This document shows, in pieces, positions 43,940-52,241 of a stretch of DNA of 64,000 nucleotides. Below the pieces are notes generated by a model, which did no database searches, had not been told where the DNA came from, and was given only the letters and a program-made list of their open reading frames with translations. Source of the stretch: UBA1413 sp964650525 (GTDB taxonomy: Bacteria > Bacteroidota > Bacteroidia > Bacteroidales > Prolixibacteraceae); assembly GCA_964650525.1 (NCBI GenBank), contig CAZYUA010000002.1, positions 62,001 to 126,000 on the forward strand. Direction: 5' to 3'. The translations under genes were made by a program, and so were the position numbers. The stretch's first letter is position 1. Each line of letters opens with the position of its first letter.

Positions 43940-44410
43940 ATGGAAGAAAATGCTTCAATAAAGCCGAAACTACAGGTAAGCGCCATCAGGAATGGTACCG
44001 TTATCGACCATATTCCCGCGAAGAACCTGTTCAACGTCATCGGGATCCTGGGATTGGATAAAATTGAAAACCAGATTACCTTCGGCACCAATCTGGACAG
44101 CGAGAAACTGGGGAAGAAAGCCATTATCAAAGTGGCGGAAAAGTTTTTTGAAAACGATGAGATCAATAAGATCGCACTGATCGCACCACACGCCAAACTG
44201 AACATCATTCAGGAGTACATGGTAACGGAAAAACGGGTGGTTGAGATTCCGGGACAGATTGAGGGAATTGTTAAATGCTTCAATCCCAAATGCATCACCA
44301 ACCATGAAACGGTTGCAACGAAATTCTCGGTTGTGTCTAAGGCACCGGTAGCACTGAAATGTCAGTACTGTGAGAAGATAACCGACGAAAAACACCTCCA
44401 GATTCTCTGA
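43940..44410 (+). CDS. pyrI: Aspartate carbamoyltransferase, regulatory subunit
   Basis: 156 residues. The allosteric domain has VSAIRNGTVIDHIPA, the loop around GILGLDKIENQITFGTNL and the KKAIIKVAEKFF helix that bind CTP/ATP. The zinc domain has four cysteines at residues 113, 118, 141 and 144 (C-x4-C and C-x2-C). It confers feedback control on PyrB. The presence of pyrI, as in enterobacteria, fits with the pyrL-like leader upstream. Confidence 0.97.
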   Translation: MEENASIKPKLQVSAIRNGTVIDHIPAKNLFNVIGILGLDKIENQITFGTNLDSEKLGKKAIIKVAEKFFENDEINKIALIAPHAKLNIIQEYMVTEKRVVEIPGQIEGIVKCFNPKCITNHETVATKFSVVSKAPVALKCQYCEKITDEKHLQIL

Positions 44411-44476
44411 GCGACGGTGTGGGGGTTCCAATGGGGAGTTCAAGTTGACACCCCACCCTTCCATTAGAAGTACGTT

Positions 44477-45847
44477 TCAGACCGTTGTCTGCCCGGAAGG
44501 ATAAGGAATATCCTGGTTGTGGACGGTAAAACTCCTGAATCCGTAAATGGCGATGACCACAAAGCACAACAGGGGAAGAAAGAAGGAAGCCCTGGTGGCT
44601 GAGAAGTTCATCACCTCTTTCAGGTCGATGACGGATCCCATGATGGGAGGCATTACCGACCCACCGAGGATGGCCATAATGAGCCCGGCGGCCCCGATTT
44701 TGGCGTCTCCCCCCATTCCGCGAAGGGCAATTCCATAGATGGTGGGAAACATCAGGGACATACAGGCCGAAACAGCCACAAGCGAATAGAGCCCTGCCAT
44801 GCCCGACAGAAAAATGGTGCCCAGGATGGTGGTCATTCCCCCGACTGCCAGTATCATCAGTAACTTCCCGGGAGATATGTATTTCAGAAGAAAAGTACAG
44901 ATAAAGCGGCTGGTAACAAACAATACCATAGCCACGATGTTGTATCCCTGCGCCTGGGTCTCAGTCATACCCAGTTCATTGGTAGCATAATGGATGATGA
45001 AGGTCCACACCATGATTTGGACCCCCACATAAAAAAACTGGGCAATCACTCCTTCATAGTATCGTTTGCATTTCAGAAGACGTCTGACGGTCACCATGAA
45101 ATGGATGTCATGATCCTGGTCTTCATTCTTTGGAAGCCTGGCCAAAGAAATAACCACCAGAACGGCAAGAATGACAAAGGCAATAAATACATAAGGGTTC
45201 CGGATGATCTGTAGGTCTGTTGCAGTGACCTGGCTTAAAACCCCGGGTGACATGGCTGCCCTTTCCACTGCGGAAGCAGGATTAAGCCTGGCAAGGATTA
45301 ATTGCTGGGCTGTAAACATCCCTAACAAGGACCCCATTGGATTGAAAGCCTGAGCCAGGTTCAAGCGCCGGGTGGCAGTTTCTTCCGGCCCCATAGAGAG
45401 GATGTAAGGATTGGCGCTGGTCTCCAGAAACGACAAGCCGCAGGTCAAGATAAAATAGGCAAGCAGAAATGGCCAGAAAATCATGGAAAGACTGGCAGGA
45501 ATGAACAGCAAGGCACCTGCTGCATAAAGACCCAGTCCCACCAGGATCCCCGCTTTGTAAGAAAACCGCTTGACAAACAAAGCTGCAGGAAAAGCCATCG
45601 CAAAATAGCCGCCGTAAAAGGCAAACTGTACCAACGACCCTTCAAAATTACTCATCATCAGTATCCGCGAAAAAGCCTTGACCATGGGGTTGGTTATGTC
45701 GTTTGCAAAACCCCACAAGGCAAAACACAGGGTTATAAGAACAAACGGAATTACCAATGCTCGGGGAACGACAGCGTTTTTTACCTTTTCCATCGGGGTG
45801 TCAGGTTTTGGTTTTATTTTTTCAAAGATTGTAAAATTTGAAGACAT
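44477..45847 (-). CDS. fucP: FucP-type L-fucose:H+ symporter (MFS)
   Basis: About 456 residues from the ATG at 45847; 45793 is an alternative start that opens closer to the first helix. Twelve membrane segments. The FucP marks are LCFALWGFANDITNPMVKAF, LVQFAFYGGYFAMAFPAALF, GLYAAGALLFIPAS, FLETSANPYILSMGPEETATRRLNLAQAFNPMGSLLG and MFPTIYGIALRGMG. It would take up L-fucose or a related sugar for the fucI enzyme at 29-31 kb. Stands alone, convergent with pyrI. Confidence 0.92.
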   Translation of the reverse strand: MSSNFTIFEKIKPKPDTPMEKVKNAVVPRALVIPFVLITLCFALWGFANDITNPMVKAFSRILMMSNFEGSLVQFAFYGGYFAMAFPAALFVKRFSYKAGILVGLGLYAAGALLFIPASLSMIFWPFLLAYFILTCGLSFLETSANPYILSMGPEETATRRLNLAQAFNPMGSLLGMFTAQQLILARLNPASAVERAAMSPGVLSQVTATDLQIIRNPYVFIAFVILAVLVVISLARLPKNEDQDHDIHFMVTVRRLLKCKRYYEGVIAQFFYVGVQIMVWTFIIHYATNELGMTETQAQGYNIVAMVLFVTSRFICTFLLKYISPGKLLMILAVGGMTTILGTIFLSGMAGLYSLVAVSACMSLMFPTIYGIALRGMGGDAKIGAAGLIMAILGGSVMPPIMGSVIDLKEVMNFSATRASFFLPLLCFVVIAIYGFRSFTVHNQDIPYPSGQTTV

Positions 45848-46139
45848 GGTAACCCCGGAGCCAATATTTTTAATTTGTCCGAAACCTGTTTCACAGGTTG
45901 CCAACTCCATGCGTTGGAATCACGGTGAGGGAAATGGTCCGGGCTCTCATTCACCAAAGCAGATCACCAGGGTTGTAAGGTACCCTCCCTGTATCTCTCT
46001 TAAAGGGTGACAGGAAAAACAGGAACGGCGTTCTGGTGCCCATCTGCTGAAATGCTGAAAATTCACCCCCTCCAACCGTTGCATTCGAGAATTTTTATAC
46101 ATTTGCACAGCTTTTTTTGAAAAGGCTGCGTTCATGTAA
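45848..46139 (+). other. Spacer between fucP and tRNA-Leu
   Basis: 292 bases that contain the fucP upstream region (minus strand) and the tRNA promoter (46079-46105). The middle, about 45930-46070, has no ORF or hairpin that I can support. Confidence 0.4.
46079..46105 (+). promoter_or_regulatory. tRNA-Leu promoter
   Basis: TTG at 46079-46081 and a perfect TACATTTG at 46098-46105. The 16-base gap is shorter than the usual 19-21. The predicted start lies about 28 bases before the tRNA. Confidence 0.55.
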
Positions 46140-46223
46140 GCCCAGGTGGCGGAATTGGTAGACGCGCTAGTTTCAGGGACTAGTATTCGTAAGGATGTGC
46201 AGGTTCGAGTCCTGTTCTGGGCA
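46140..46223 (+). tRNA. tRNA-Leu, anticodon CAG
   Basis: An 84-base type II tRNA. Acceptor GCCCAGG pairs with TCTGGGC (last pair G-T), the D-loop is GCGGAATTGGTAGACGC, the anticodon stem CTAGT/ACTAG encloses loop TTCAGGG with CAG, a long variable arm follows, and the T-arm is GCAGG TTCGAGT CCTGT. CCA is not encoded. It reads CUG codons, which are common in this window. Confidence 0.97.
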
Positions 46224-46227
46224 CAAA

Positions 46228-46270
46228 AACTCCGATAGCAACTTGTTTTTCAGATTGTTATCGGAGTTTT
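46228..46270 (+). terminator. Terminator after tRNA-Leu
   Basis: AACTCCGATA (46228-46237) pairs perfectly with TATCGGAGTT (46259-46268), a T-run follows. It lies five bases after the tRNA 3' end. Confidence 0.85.
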
Positions 46271-46362
46271 ATGTTTTACCCGGTATTTACTTTCCGGTAG
46301 TCCGGAGGCGGATTCAGTGAAAACACCTATAGGTCTGCAAAAGGTACGCTTACCTGAAAAAT

Positions 46363-47262
46363 TTATTTCATTTTCCTGATTCTGCTGGCGATATCGATGC
46401 TTTTGCGGGCATCTTCGATTCCGAATCCGTTGCCTTTAAGAATTTCCATGTACGATTGGGTATGAAGATCCGTAAAGCCTTCGCTGAATTCCAGTTCATC
46501 CCCGTCGACAGTAATCTTCCGGAAGGTTCTTTTTCCGGTGGCTGCCACCTCCGGAGGCAGATCGGTCTCGTCGACACTCAGGAACCAGTTCACCCTGGCC
46601 TTTTGAAAAAAGAGCTTTCCACCTGCTTTGTCCGTTCTCTCCAGGTGTAGTTCAATTCCATCCAGATCGCCAAAAATCCACCCGAGCATATCAAAAAAAT
46701 GAATTCCGATATTGGTGGCGATGCCCCCGCTTTTTTCGAGGTTCCCCTTCCAGCTTATAAAGTACCATTTACCCCGGCTGGTAATATATTTCAGGTCCAC
46801 ATCAAACACCTTACCTGCCGGAGCTTCATCAATTTTCTGTTTCAGTTGTCTGATGACAGGGTGGAGGCGAAGTTGCAGAATGGTATGGATCTTTTTTCCG
46901 GTTTCGGATTCGATCTCCTGAAGGGCGTCCAGATTCCAGGGGTTCAGCACAAGGGGTTTTTCGCAAATGGCATGTGCTTCGTTCCTCAGGGCTATGCGGA
47001 TGTGCGCATCGTGCAGGTAGTTCGGGGAACATATGGAGACAAAAGCGACCTTTTGATTTCCTTTGCGTCTAAGTTTGTCGAGATGACGGTCGAAGCGCTC
47101 GGGTTCCGTAAAAAAATCAGCCGAAGGGAAAAAACTGTCCATAATCCCGATTCCGTCGTAGGGATCGAGCGCACAAACCAGCTGGTTTCCGGTTTCCTTG
47201 ATGGCTCTCATGTGGCGGGGGGCAATATATCCCGCTGCCCCTATCAATGCAAAGTTGTTCAT
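46363..47262 (-). CDS. Gfo/Idh/MocA oxidoreductase, WlbA/WbpB type
   Basis: 299 residues. N-terminal Rossmann fold FALIGAAGYIAPRHMRAIKETG with a W/Y-I-A-x-x-H pattern, then VSICSPNYLHDAHIRIALRNEAHAICEKPLVLN with the catalytic-site EKP. The C-terminal part carries DLKYITSRGKWYFISWKG and GGIATNIGIHFFDMLGWIFG, typical of the WlbA/WbpB group, which oxidises UDP-GlcNAc uronic acid at C3 on the way to diacetamido-uronic acids in O-antigen or capsule. The nucleotide-sugar dehydrogenase two genes upstream could make its substrate. The aminotransferase and acetyltransferase partners are absent here. Confidence 0.88.
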   Translation of the reverse strand: MNNFALIGAAGYIAPRHMRAIKETGNQLVCALDPYDGIGIMDSFFPSADFFTEPERFDRHLDKLRRKGNQKVAFVSICSPNYLHDAHIRIALRNEAHAICEKPLVLNPWNLDALQEIESETGKKIHTILQLRLHPVIRQLKQKIDEAPAGKVFDVDLKYITSRGKWYFISWKGNLEKSGGIATNIGIHFFDMLGWIFGDLDGIELHLERTDKAGGKLFFQKARVNWFLSVDETDLPPEVAATGKRTFRKITVDGDELEFSEGFTDLHTQSYMEILKGNGFGIEDARKSIDIASRIRKMK

Positions 47263-47400
47263 ACTCTACGTTTATTACAGTGTTATCCTTAACATACACG
47301 GTGCGGCTATCCTGATGCCGGGAGACTTTTGTATTGCCTGTCTTCTTCACAATACGCCCCAAAACCCTTTGCCCGGCAAAAGACAGGCAGGATCGGTGAA

Positions 47401-47955
47401 TTACCCGTTAACCGGTTTGGCCACCACGTCTGTAAGGGGAATATCAACCAAAAAAGTATTATCGATCTGAATTATCCGTATTCCCACCCTGTTTTTCCCT
47501 TTCAGGGAGATGAGTTCAGCTTCGAGGCCAATAAAGGGGCCTGCGGTTATTTCCACTGTCTGGCCGGGATTCAGCGGTTCCCGGGCAACTTCCCACTCAT
47601 AATCCGACTGTTTGAGCATTCTCTTGAGAAAATTGATCTGGCCATCAGGAATGATGGCCGGTCTTCCCTCCATCCGCACAAATCCCATTACGTGCGGGGT
47701 TTGTAAAACAGGTAAATAGGTTCCCTCATTGACTCTCACAAAACAGTATCCCGGGATCAACGGCAGGTCCACCCACTTTTTCCGGTCGCTCCATTTCCGG
47801 AGGCTTCTTTGCAAAGGCAGGAATGTTTCGATGCCCTGTTGAGCCAATCCGTTTTCCACCTTTTTTTCAGCCCGCGATCGTACATGAACAGCATACCAGG
47901 CAAAGCCCTGCGACAGGAGCCGCCGATTAGGAAAAGAACCCGGCTGGCTTGTCAT
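47401..47955 (-). CDS. UpxY-type NusG-like transcription antiterminator
   Basis: 184 residues. A NusG N-terminal domain (W-Y-A-V-H-V-R-S-R-A-E-K-K-V, FLPLQRSLRKWSDRKKW, LPLIPGYCFVRV) is followed by a KOW-like domain (GPFIGLEAELISLKGKNRVGI). In Bacteroides, UpxY/Z-type specialised NusG proteins bind the leader of their own polysaccharide operon and prevent early termination; the gene is normally first in its operon. Here its ATG overlaps the stop of the nucleotide-sugar dehydrogenase (ATGA, 47952-47955), so it is second, an atypical place. Confidence 0.88.
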   Translation of the reverse strand: MTSQPGSFPNRRLLSQGFAWYAVHVRSRAEKKVENGLAQQGIETFLPLQRSLRKWSDRKKWVDLPLIPGYCFVRVNEGTYLPVLQTPHVMGFVRMEGRPAIIPDGQINFLKRMLKQSDYEWEVAREPLNPGQTVEITAGPFIGLEAELISLKGKNRVGIRIIQIDNTFLVDIPLTDVVAKPVNG

Positions 47956-49247
47956 AGCCTTCCATCTATCAATTGAAGGTCCAGTATTCCTTTGACATCG
48001 TAGATAACGGTTCGCGGTCCCCTGTATTTTCCAAGATCTGTTTTTCTGAATTCATGGTGGGCCACAGCCAGGATGACGGCTTCAAAATGGTCATCCGGAG
48101 GAAGTTCCCGCCTCGAGAGGAGACTGTACTCTCTCTCGACCTCTTCCGGGTCGGCCCAGGGGTCATAGATGGTCACCTCCATGCCGTATCCGGTCAGTTC
48201 ATGGTATATGTCCACCACCCGGGTATTCCTGATGTCGGGGCAATTCTCCTTGAAGGTAATTCCCAGGATCAGGGCTTTCCCGCCTTTTACAGGTAGCCCT
48301 TTGCGGATCATGAGCTTGACAACCCGGGATACTACATAGCTGCCCATACCATCGTTCAGTCTCCGGCCGGCCAGGATGATTTCCGGGTGATAACCATATT
48401 CCTGCGCTTTCTGGGCAAGATAGTAAGGATCAACCCCAATGCAATGGCCACCCACGAGTCCCGGGCTGAAGGGTAAAAAATTCCACTTGGTAGAGGCAGC
48501 TTCCAGCACTGCCCGGGTATCTATGCCCATCCGGTTGAAGATCTTGGCCAGTTCGTTCACAAACGCAATGTTGATATCGCGCTGCGAATTTTCAATAACC
48601 TTGGCTGCCTCGGCCACCCGGATGGAGGGGGCAGGATGGGTCCCGGCCAGAATGACCGAGCGGTACAATGAATCCACAAATTCGAGGGTTGCAGGAGTCG
48701 ATCCCGAGGTTACCTTTCTGATCTTTTCAACCGTATGTTCTTTATCCCCCGGATTGATCCTTTCAGGAGAGTATCCGGCAAAGAAACCAACGTTGTACTT
48801 TAGCCCGCTATATTTTTCAAGGACCGGAATGCACTCCTCTTCAGTGGCTCCCGGATAAACCGTGGATTCATAGATCACTGTGGCGCCCTCCGCTAAATAC
48901 TTTCCTACCGTTTCACTGGCCTTCAGAAGTGGTGTCAGATCCGGCCGGTTGTTTTTATCCACCGGCGTTGGTACCGTCACAATGTAAACCCTGCAATTCC
49001 TGATATCATCCGGATCCGGGGTGCAGTATAACCCGTTAGGCCGGTCAGGCAGACTCTCCCTGGTCACCAGTACCTCCCGGAGCAAGGTATCAGATACTTC
49101 AAGCGTAACATCAAACCCTTCATTCAACCCGTCAACCCTGTCACTGTTGACATCATACCCTACAACCCGGTATTTCGTGGCAAAAAGCCTCGCCAGAGGC
49201 AAACCCACATACCCCAGTCCGATCACGGCTATCCTGAGACTATCCAT
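47952..49247 (-). CDS. UDP-sugar 6-dehydrogenase, TviB/WbpO-like
   Basis: 431 residues from the ATG at 49247 (an alternative ATG lies three codons earlier). N-terminal NAD fold IAVIGLGYVGLPLARLFA, VTVPTPVDKNNRPDLTPLLKA, VIYESTVYPGATEEEC, FFAGYSPERINPGD, then KWNFLPFSPGLVGGHCIGVDPYYLA with the catalytic Cys, and GITFKENCPDIRNTRVVDI in the C-domain. These are marks of the dehydrogenases that turn UDP-GlcNAc/GalNAc/ManNAc into uronic acids (TviB/VipA, WbpO). First gene of the three-gene polysaccharide fragment. Confidence 0.93.
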   Translation of the reverse strand: MDSLRIAVIGLGYVGLPLARLFATKYRVVGYDVNSDRVDGLNEGFDVTLEVSDTLLREVLVTRESLPDRPNGLYCTPDPDDIRNCRVYIVTVPTPVDKNNRPDLTPLLKASETVGKYLAEGATVIYESTVYPGATEEECIPVLEKYSGLKYNVGFFAGYSPERINPGDKEHTVEKIRKVTSGSTPATLEFVDSLYRSVILAGTHPAPSIRVAEAAKVIENSQRDINIAFVNELAKIFNRMGIDTRAVLEAASTKWNFLPFSPGLVGGHCIGVDPYYLAQKAQEYGYHPEIILAGRRLNDGMGSYVVSRVVKLMIRKGLPVKGGKALILGITFKENCPDIRNTRVVDIYHELTGYGMEVTIYDPWADPEEVEREYSLLSRRELPPDDHFEAVILAVAHHEFRKTDLGKYRGPRTVIYDVKGILDLQLIDGRL

Positions 49248-49312
49248 TGTTATCATTCTGTGTTATGCATACCATCTCACCGCTTTCCCGGCAGAAAAGA
49301 TGCCGGAAAGTG

Positions 49313-49320
49313 CAAAGGTA
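49313..49320 (-). promoter_or_regulatory. -7 box for the polysaccharide genes (TACCTTTG on minus strand)
   Basis: Exact TAnnTTTG match on the minus strand 66 bases upstream of the dehydrogenase ATG at 49247. No -33 box at ideal spacing. A short untranslated leader would follow. Confidence 0.45.
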
Positions 49321-49555
49321 GGGAAAATTCGAAAGCCCCCGCCAGTCGTTCTGCAATGATCGGCAGAATACATAGCGCCCGTATGCACCCTGCTTTACCT
49401 CCACCGGACTTTGATATACCCGCTTCAATTTGATTTCCTAAGAAAAACAGACCCGGGTCACCCATTCCATTCACCCCTTAAAACCGCAAGAGACGCCCGG
49501 GGTATTGTCTCTCTTCGCCGGATTACCGACAGACCCTTGCATCCGCTGAAATCAG

Positions 49556-49904
49556 GTGTTTACCTTTTCCAACCACTCCCTGATGTTTTCCGTTTTCAGC
49601 AACCCGATGGATAATTCCCTGACTTACGGTGGTGAGAATCTGACCATCAGGGTAACGTGTTACCACGAGAATCTTAATTTTCACGATTTCTCCTATTCCG
49701 ATAATGGTCCCGGGGTTGAAGAAGAGCATTTTCCCCGGCTGTTTGAGCGGTTATACCGTGTCGATGCAGGCCGTTCCCGCAAGAGGGGGAACCGGCCCCG
49801 GGCTGGCCATCATCAAGAATGCCATTCTTGGTTTCAAAGGCGGCCTGTCGGTCCGCAAAGGCCCCGAAAGAGGCCTCGAATATCTCTTTTCCCAGCCTAA
49901 GTAA
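49556..49904 (+). pseudogene. Sensor histidine kinase remnant (HATPase_c only, frameshifted)
   Basis: The frame from 49556 reads FSVFSNPMDNSLTYGGENL (N box), then FHDFSYSDNGPGVEEEHFPRLFERLYRVDAGRSRK (G1 and F boxes). At about 49781-49790 the frame shifts by one base, and the neighbouring frame continues with R-G-G-T-G-P-G-L-A-I-I-K (G2 box) and KGGLSVRKGPERGLEY to 49904. Removal of one A in CAAGAGGGGG restores the reading. No dimerisation domain, sensor part or start is present; a TGA (49547-49549) precedes it. This is the ATPase end of a decayed two-component kinase. Confidence 0.82.
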
Positions 49905-50283
49905 GCTCTGTGTATGGTTCCTTTTTGTCTCCGGACATTATTTTTTCAATAAATAAGTTGTTACGTTTTTGTAACAAACAATCTAAATCCGATATTTGGA
50001 AGAAAATAGCGGGTTATGAGATTGAAAATGCGCAGTTTTTTCACGCCGGATTTCGGCTTCTCAATTCGGCATTTTCATTGTCAGGTGTGGGATTAATCTT
50101 CTTTTCCACAAGAAACAAGTATGGCGAACCTTCGCAACAATAGGAGAAGTACCTATTTCCCCTGCCGGCAGGCAGGCAGGGCAGACGGGCGGCAGGCAGT
50201 CAAGTTCGACGGTAATGAAAAGCAGAATAAATCTTTAACCAGCAAATAATTGAATATTATATTATTAACTTAAATGCAAACGA
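49905..50283 (+). other. Non-coding spacer with repeats
   Basis: Contains a 7-pair hairpin TTGTTAC/GTAACAA near 49959-49978, a TGAAAATGC...GCATTTTCA inverted repeat at about 50023-50080, and the GCAGGCAGG element at 50161. A 77-codon frame at 49910 has no recognisable features; I treat it as chance. Confidence 0.45.
50161..50199. repeat. CCTGCC/GGCAGG-rich repeat element
   Basis: CCTGCCGGCAGGCAGGCAGG followed by GCAGACGGGCGGCAGGCAG: a GC-rich palindromic core with tandem GCAG units inside an AT-rich spacer. Such short palindromic elements recur in Bacteroidetes intergenic regions. Only one copy is noticed in this window. Confidence 0.5.
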
Positions 50284-50931
50284 GTGAATATTAACCATTT
50301 GGTAAAGTATTTCCTGCCCAAGGAGAAAAAATTTTACGGGATGTTTAATTACGCTGCCGAAAACAGCGTAAAAGCTGCATCCGAACTGAAGAATCTTTTC
50401 CGGTCGGCATCTGAATCGGAAACGACTGAAATCAGGCAAAAAATCAAACAAATTGAAAAACAGGGTGACGACATTACCAATAATCTGTTTGATGAATTAA
50501 ACAGGACATTTATTACCCCGTTCGACAGGGAAGATATCCATGAGTTAACATCTAAACTCGACGATGTGGTTGATCTGATTTACAGTGTATCGGGGAAGGT
50601 GGATCTGTACCGCTTTACCAATTTCAGCAGCCACATGATAGAGATGAGCGACCTGTTATATCAAGGCTGCCTGCATATGCAAAATGCCATTTCAGGACTT
50701 GAAAATACCAAACATGCGGCGAAAAGCCTGAAGTCCTGTAAAGAGCTCAGAAAAATGGAGAGTAAGGTGGATGAATACTACCAAAACGCGATCTCCTGCT
50801 TATTCAATACTGAAAAAGATGCCATCGAGCTGATTAAACACAAGGAGATACTTCAGAACATTGAAAAGATTTCCAATAAAATGGAAGATGTTTCAGATGT
50901 AGTGAAAACCATTCTGGTGAAATATGCCTGA
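50284..50931 (+). CDS. DUF47 (PhoU-like) phosphate transport accessory protein
   Basis: 215 residues, all helical, opening at a GTG (50284). Marks are YFLPKEKKFYGMFNYAAENSVKAA and KQIEKQGDDITNNLFDELNRTFITPFDREDIHELTSKLDDVVDLI, the D/E-rich metal-binding helix of the DUF47/PhoU fold. Such proteins are encoded with Pit transporters and regulate them. The transporter gene begins 133 bases downstream. Like PhoU, a metal cluster may be bound via the conserved E-x3-D sites. Confidence 0.92.
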   Translation: MNINHLVKYFLPKEKKFYGMFNYAAENSVKAASELKNLFRSASESETTEIRQKIKQIEKQGDDITNNLFDELNRTFITPFDREDIHELTSKLDDVVDLIYSVSGKVDLYRFTNFSSHMIEMSDLLYQGCLHMQNAISGLENTKHAAKSLKSCKELRKMESKVDEYYQNAISCLFNTEKDAIELIKHKEILQNIEKISNKMEDVSDVVKTILVKYA

Positions 50932-51064
50932 AAGGAAAAGATTCATTGATGCACGAGTTAAATATTATGGTTTCATTTGTGAAACAGATGGTTTGTCTAT
51001 GTGGTTAAACCTCACGGTTGTAGCACATAATCTACAAAGGCCTTCCATGTAACGATTTCCGGTT

Positions 51065-52132
51065 ATGCTCACCTTACTAATTATCATCATTGCTCTGGCT
51101 TTAATCTTTGATCTGATCAATGGGTTTCACGATGCTGCCAACTCTATTGCAACGGTGGTTTCAACGAAGGTACTGGCACCCCTGCCGGCGGTCATCTGGG
51201 CTGCTTTTTTTAATTTCCTGGCCTATTGGATTTTCGACCTGAAGGTAGCCAATACCGTATCGAAAACCGTCGAACACGGAGTCATCAACCTGGAAGTAAT
51301 CCTTGCAGGCATCGTTGCTGCCATCATATGGAACCTGCTGACCTGGAGGCTGGGGATCCCCTCCTCTTCGTCGCACACGCTGATCGGGGGATTTGCCGGG
51401 GCGGCCGTAGCCCACACGGGAGCATTCAGTGTTATTAACCAGGGAGTAATTCTTAAGACAGCCGGATTTATTTTTCTGGCTCCCTTTATCGGGATGTTCC
51501 TGGCTTACATCCTCACCATTGCCTTGTTGTGGATTTTCAGGAGGGCAAATCCACACAAGTCGAACAAGTGGTTTAAAATTATGCAGCTGTTTTCATCGGC
51601 AGCCTTCAGCCTGGGTCATGGTGGGAGTGATTCCCAGAAAGTGATCGGAATTATCAGCGCAGCGATGCTTGTTTATGTGGCTCAGATAAAACTGGCAGGT
51701 GCGGCCATTCCCGAGTGGGCTCATGTTTCAGAAATGGTGGATGCCGCGGGAAAGAGCCATCTGCAAGTACCGGCCTGGATACCCATTACCTGCTATACTG
51801 CCATAGCCACCGGCACAATGATGGGTGGATGGCGGATTGTCAAGACCATGGGCACCAGGATCACCAAGGTAACCCCGGTTGAAGGCGTTGTTGCAGAAAC
51901 GGCAGGAGCCTTAACCCTGTACGGGGTCTCCCAGGGGTTGGGAATTCCGGTCAGCACAACCCACACCATCGCCGGGTCCATCATGGGGGTAGGCATGACC
52001 AAACGCATCTCCGCTGTCAGATGGGGTGTAGCCTCCAACCTGCTGGTGGCCTGGATCCTGACCATCCCTGTCAGCATGGGAATTGCGGCCCTTGTTTATT
52101 GGTTGATCGACCTGTTGCCTTTTTTCCGGTAA
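51065..52132 (+). CDS. pit: Low-affinity inorganic phosphate transporter (Pit family)
   Basis: 355 residues with about ten membrane segments. Both PiT signature repeats are present: DLINGFHDAANSIATVVSTKVL near the N-terminus and GIPVSTTHTIAGSIMGVGMTKR near the C-terminus. IPSSSSHTLIGGFAGAA and SAAFSLGHGGSDSQKVIGII lie between them. It imports phosphate, probably as a metal-phosphate complex, driven by H+ or Na+. It forms a pair with the DUF47 gene. Confidence 0.95.
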   Translation: MLTLLIIIIALALIFDLINGFHDAANSIATVVSTKVLAPLPAVIWAAFFNFLAYWIFDLKVANTVSKTVEHGVINLEVILAGIVAAIIWNLLTWRLGIPSSSSHTLIGGFAGAAVAHTGAFSVINQGVILKTAGFIFLAPFIGMFLAYILTIALLWIFRRANPHKSNKWFKIMQLFSSAAFSLGHGGSDSQKVIGIISAAMLVYVAQIKLAGAAIPEWAHVSEMVDAAGKSHLQVPAWIPITCYTAIATGTMMGGWRIVKTMGTRITKVTPVEGVVAETAGALTLYGVSQGLGIPVSTTHTIAGSIMGVGMTKRISAVRWGVASNLLVAWILTIPVSMGIAALVYWLIDLLPFFR

Positions 52133-52241
52133 ACTGATAGACCTCATGTTTGCCAAATGATATCTTACATCCGGAAAACTCCCGGAAAGCCCTTGCCCGG
52201 AATCTTCCGTTTACCAGCGATATTCCACAACCGATACCGAT

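Noticed and set aside
49910..50143. 77-codon ORF in the spacer after the kinase remnant
   Set aside because: No recognisable motif, opens into an AT-rich region with inverted repeats; probably chance.
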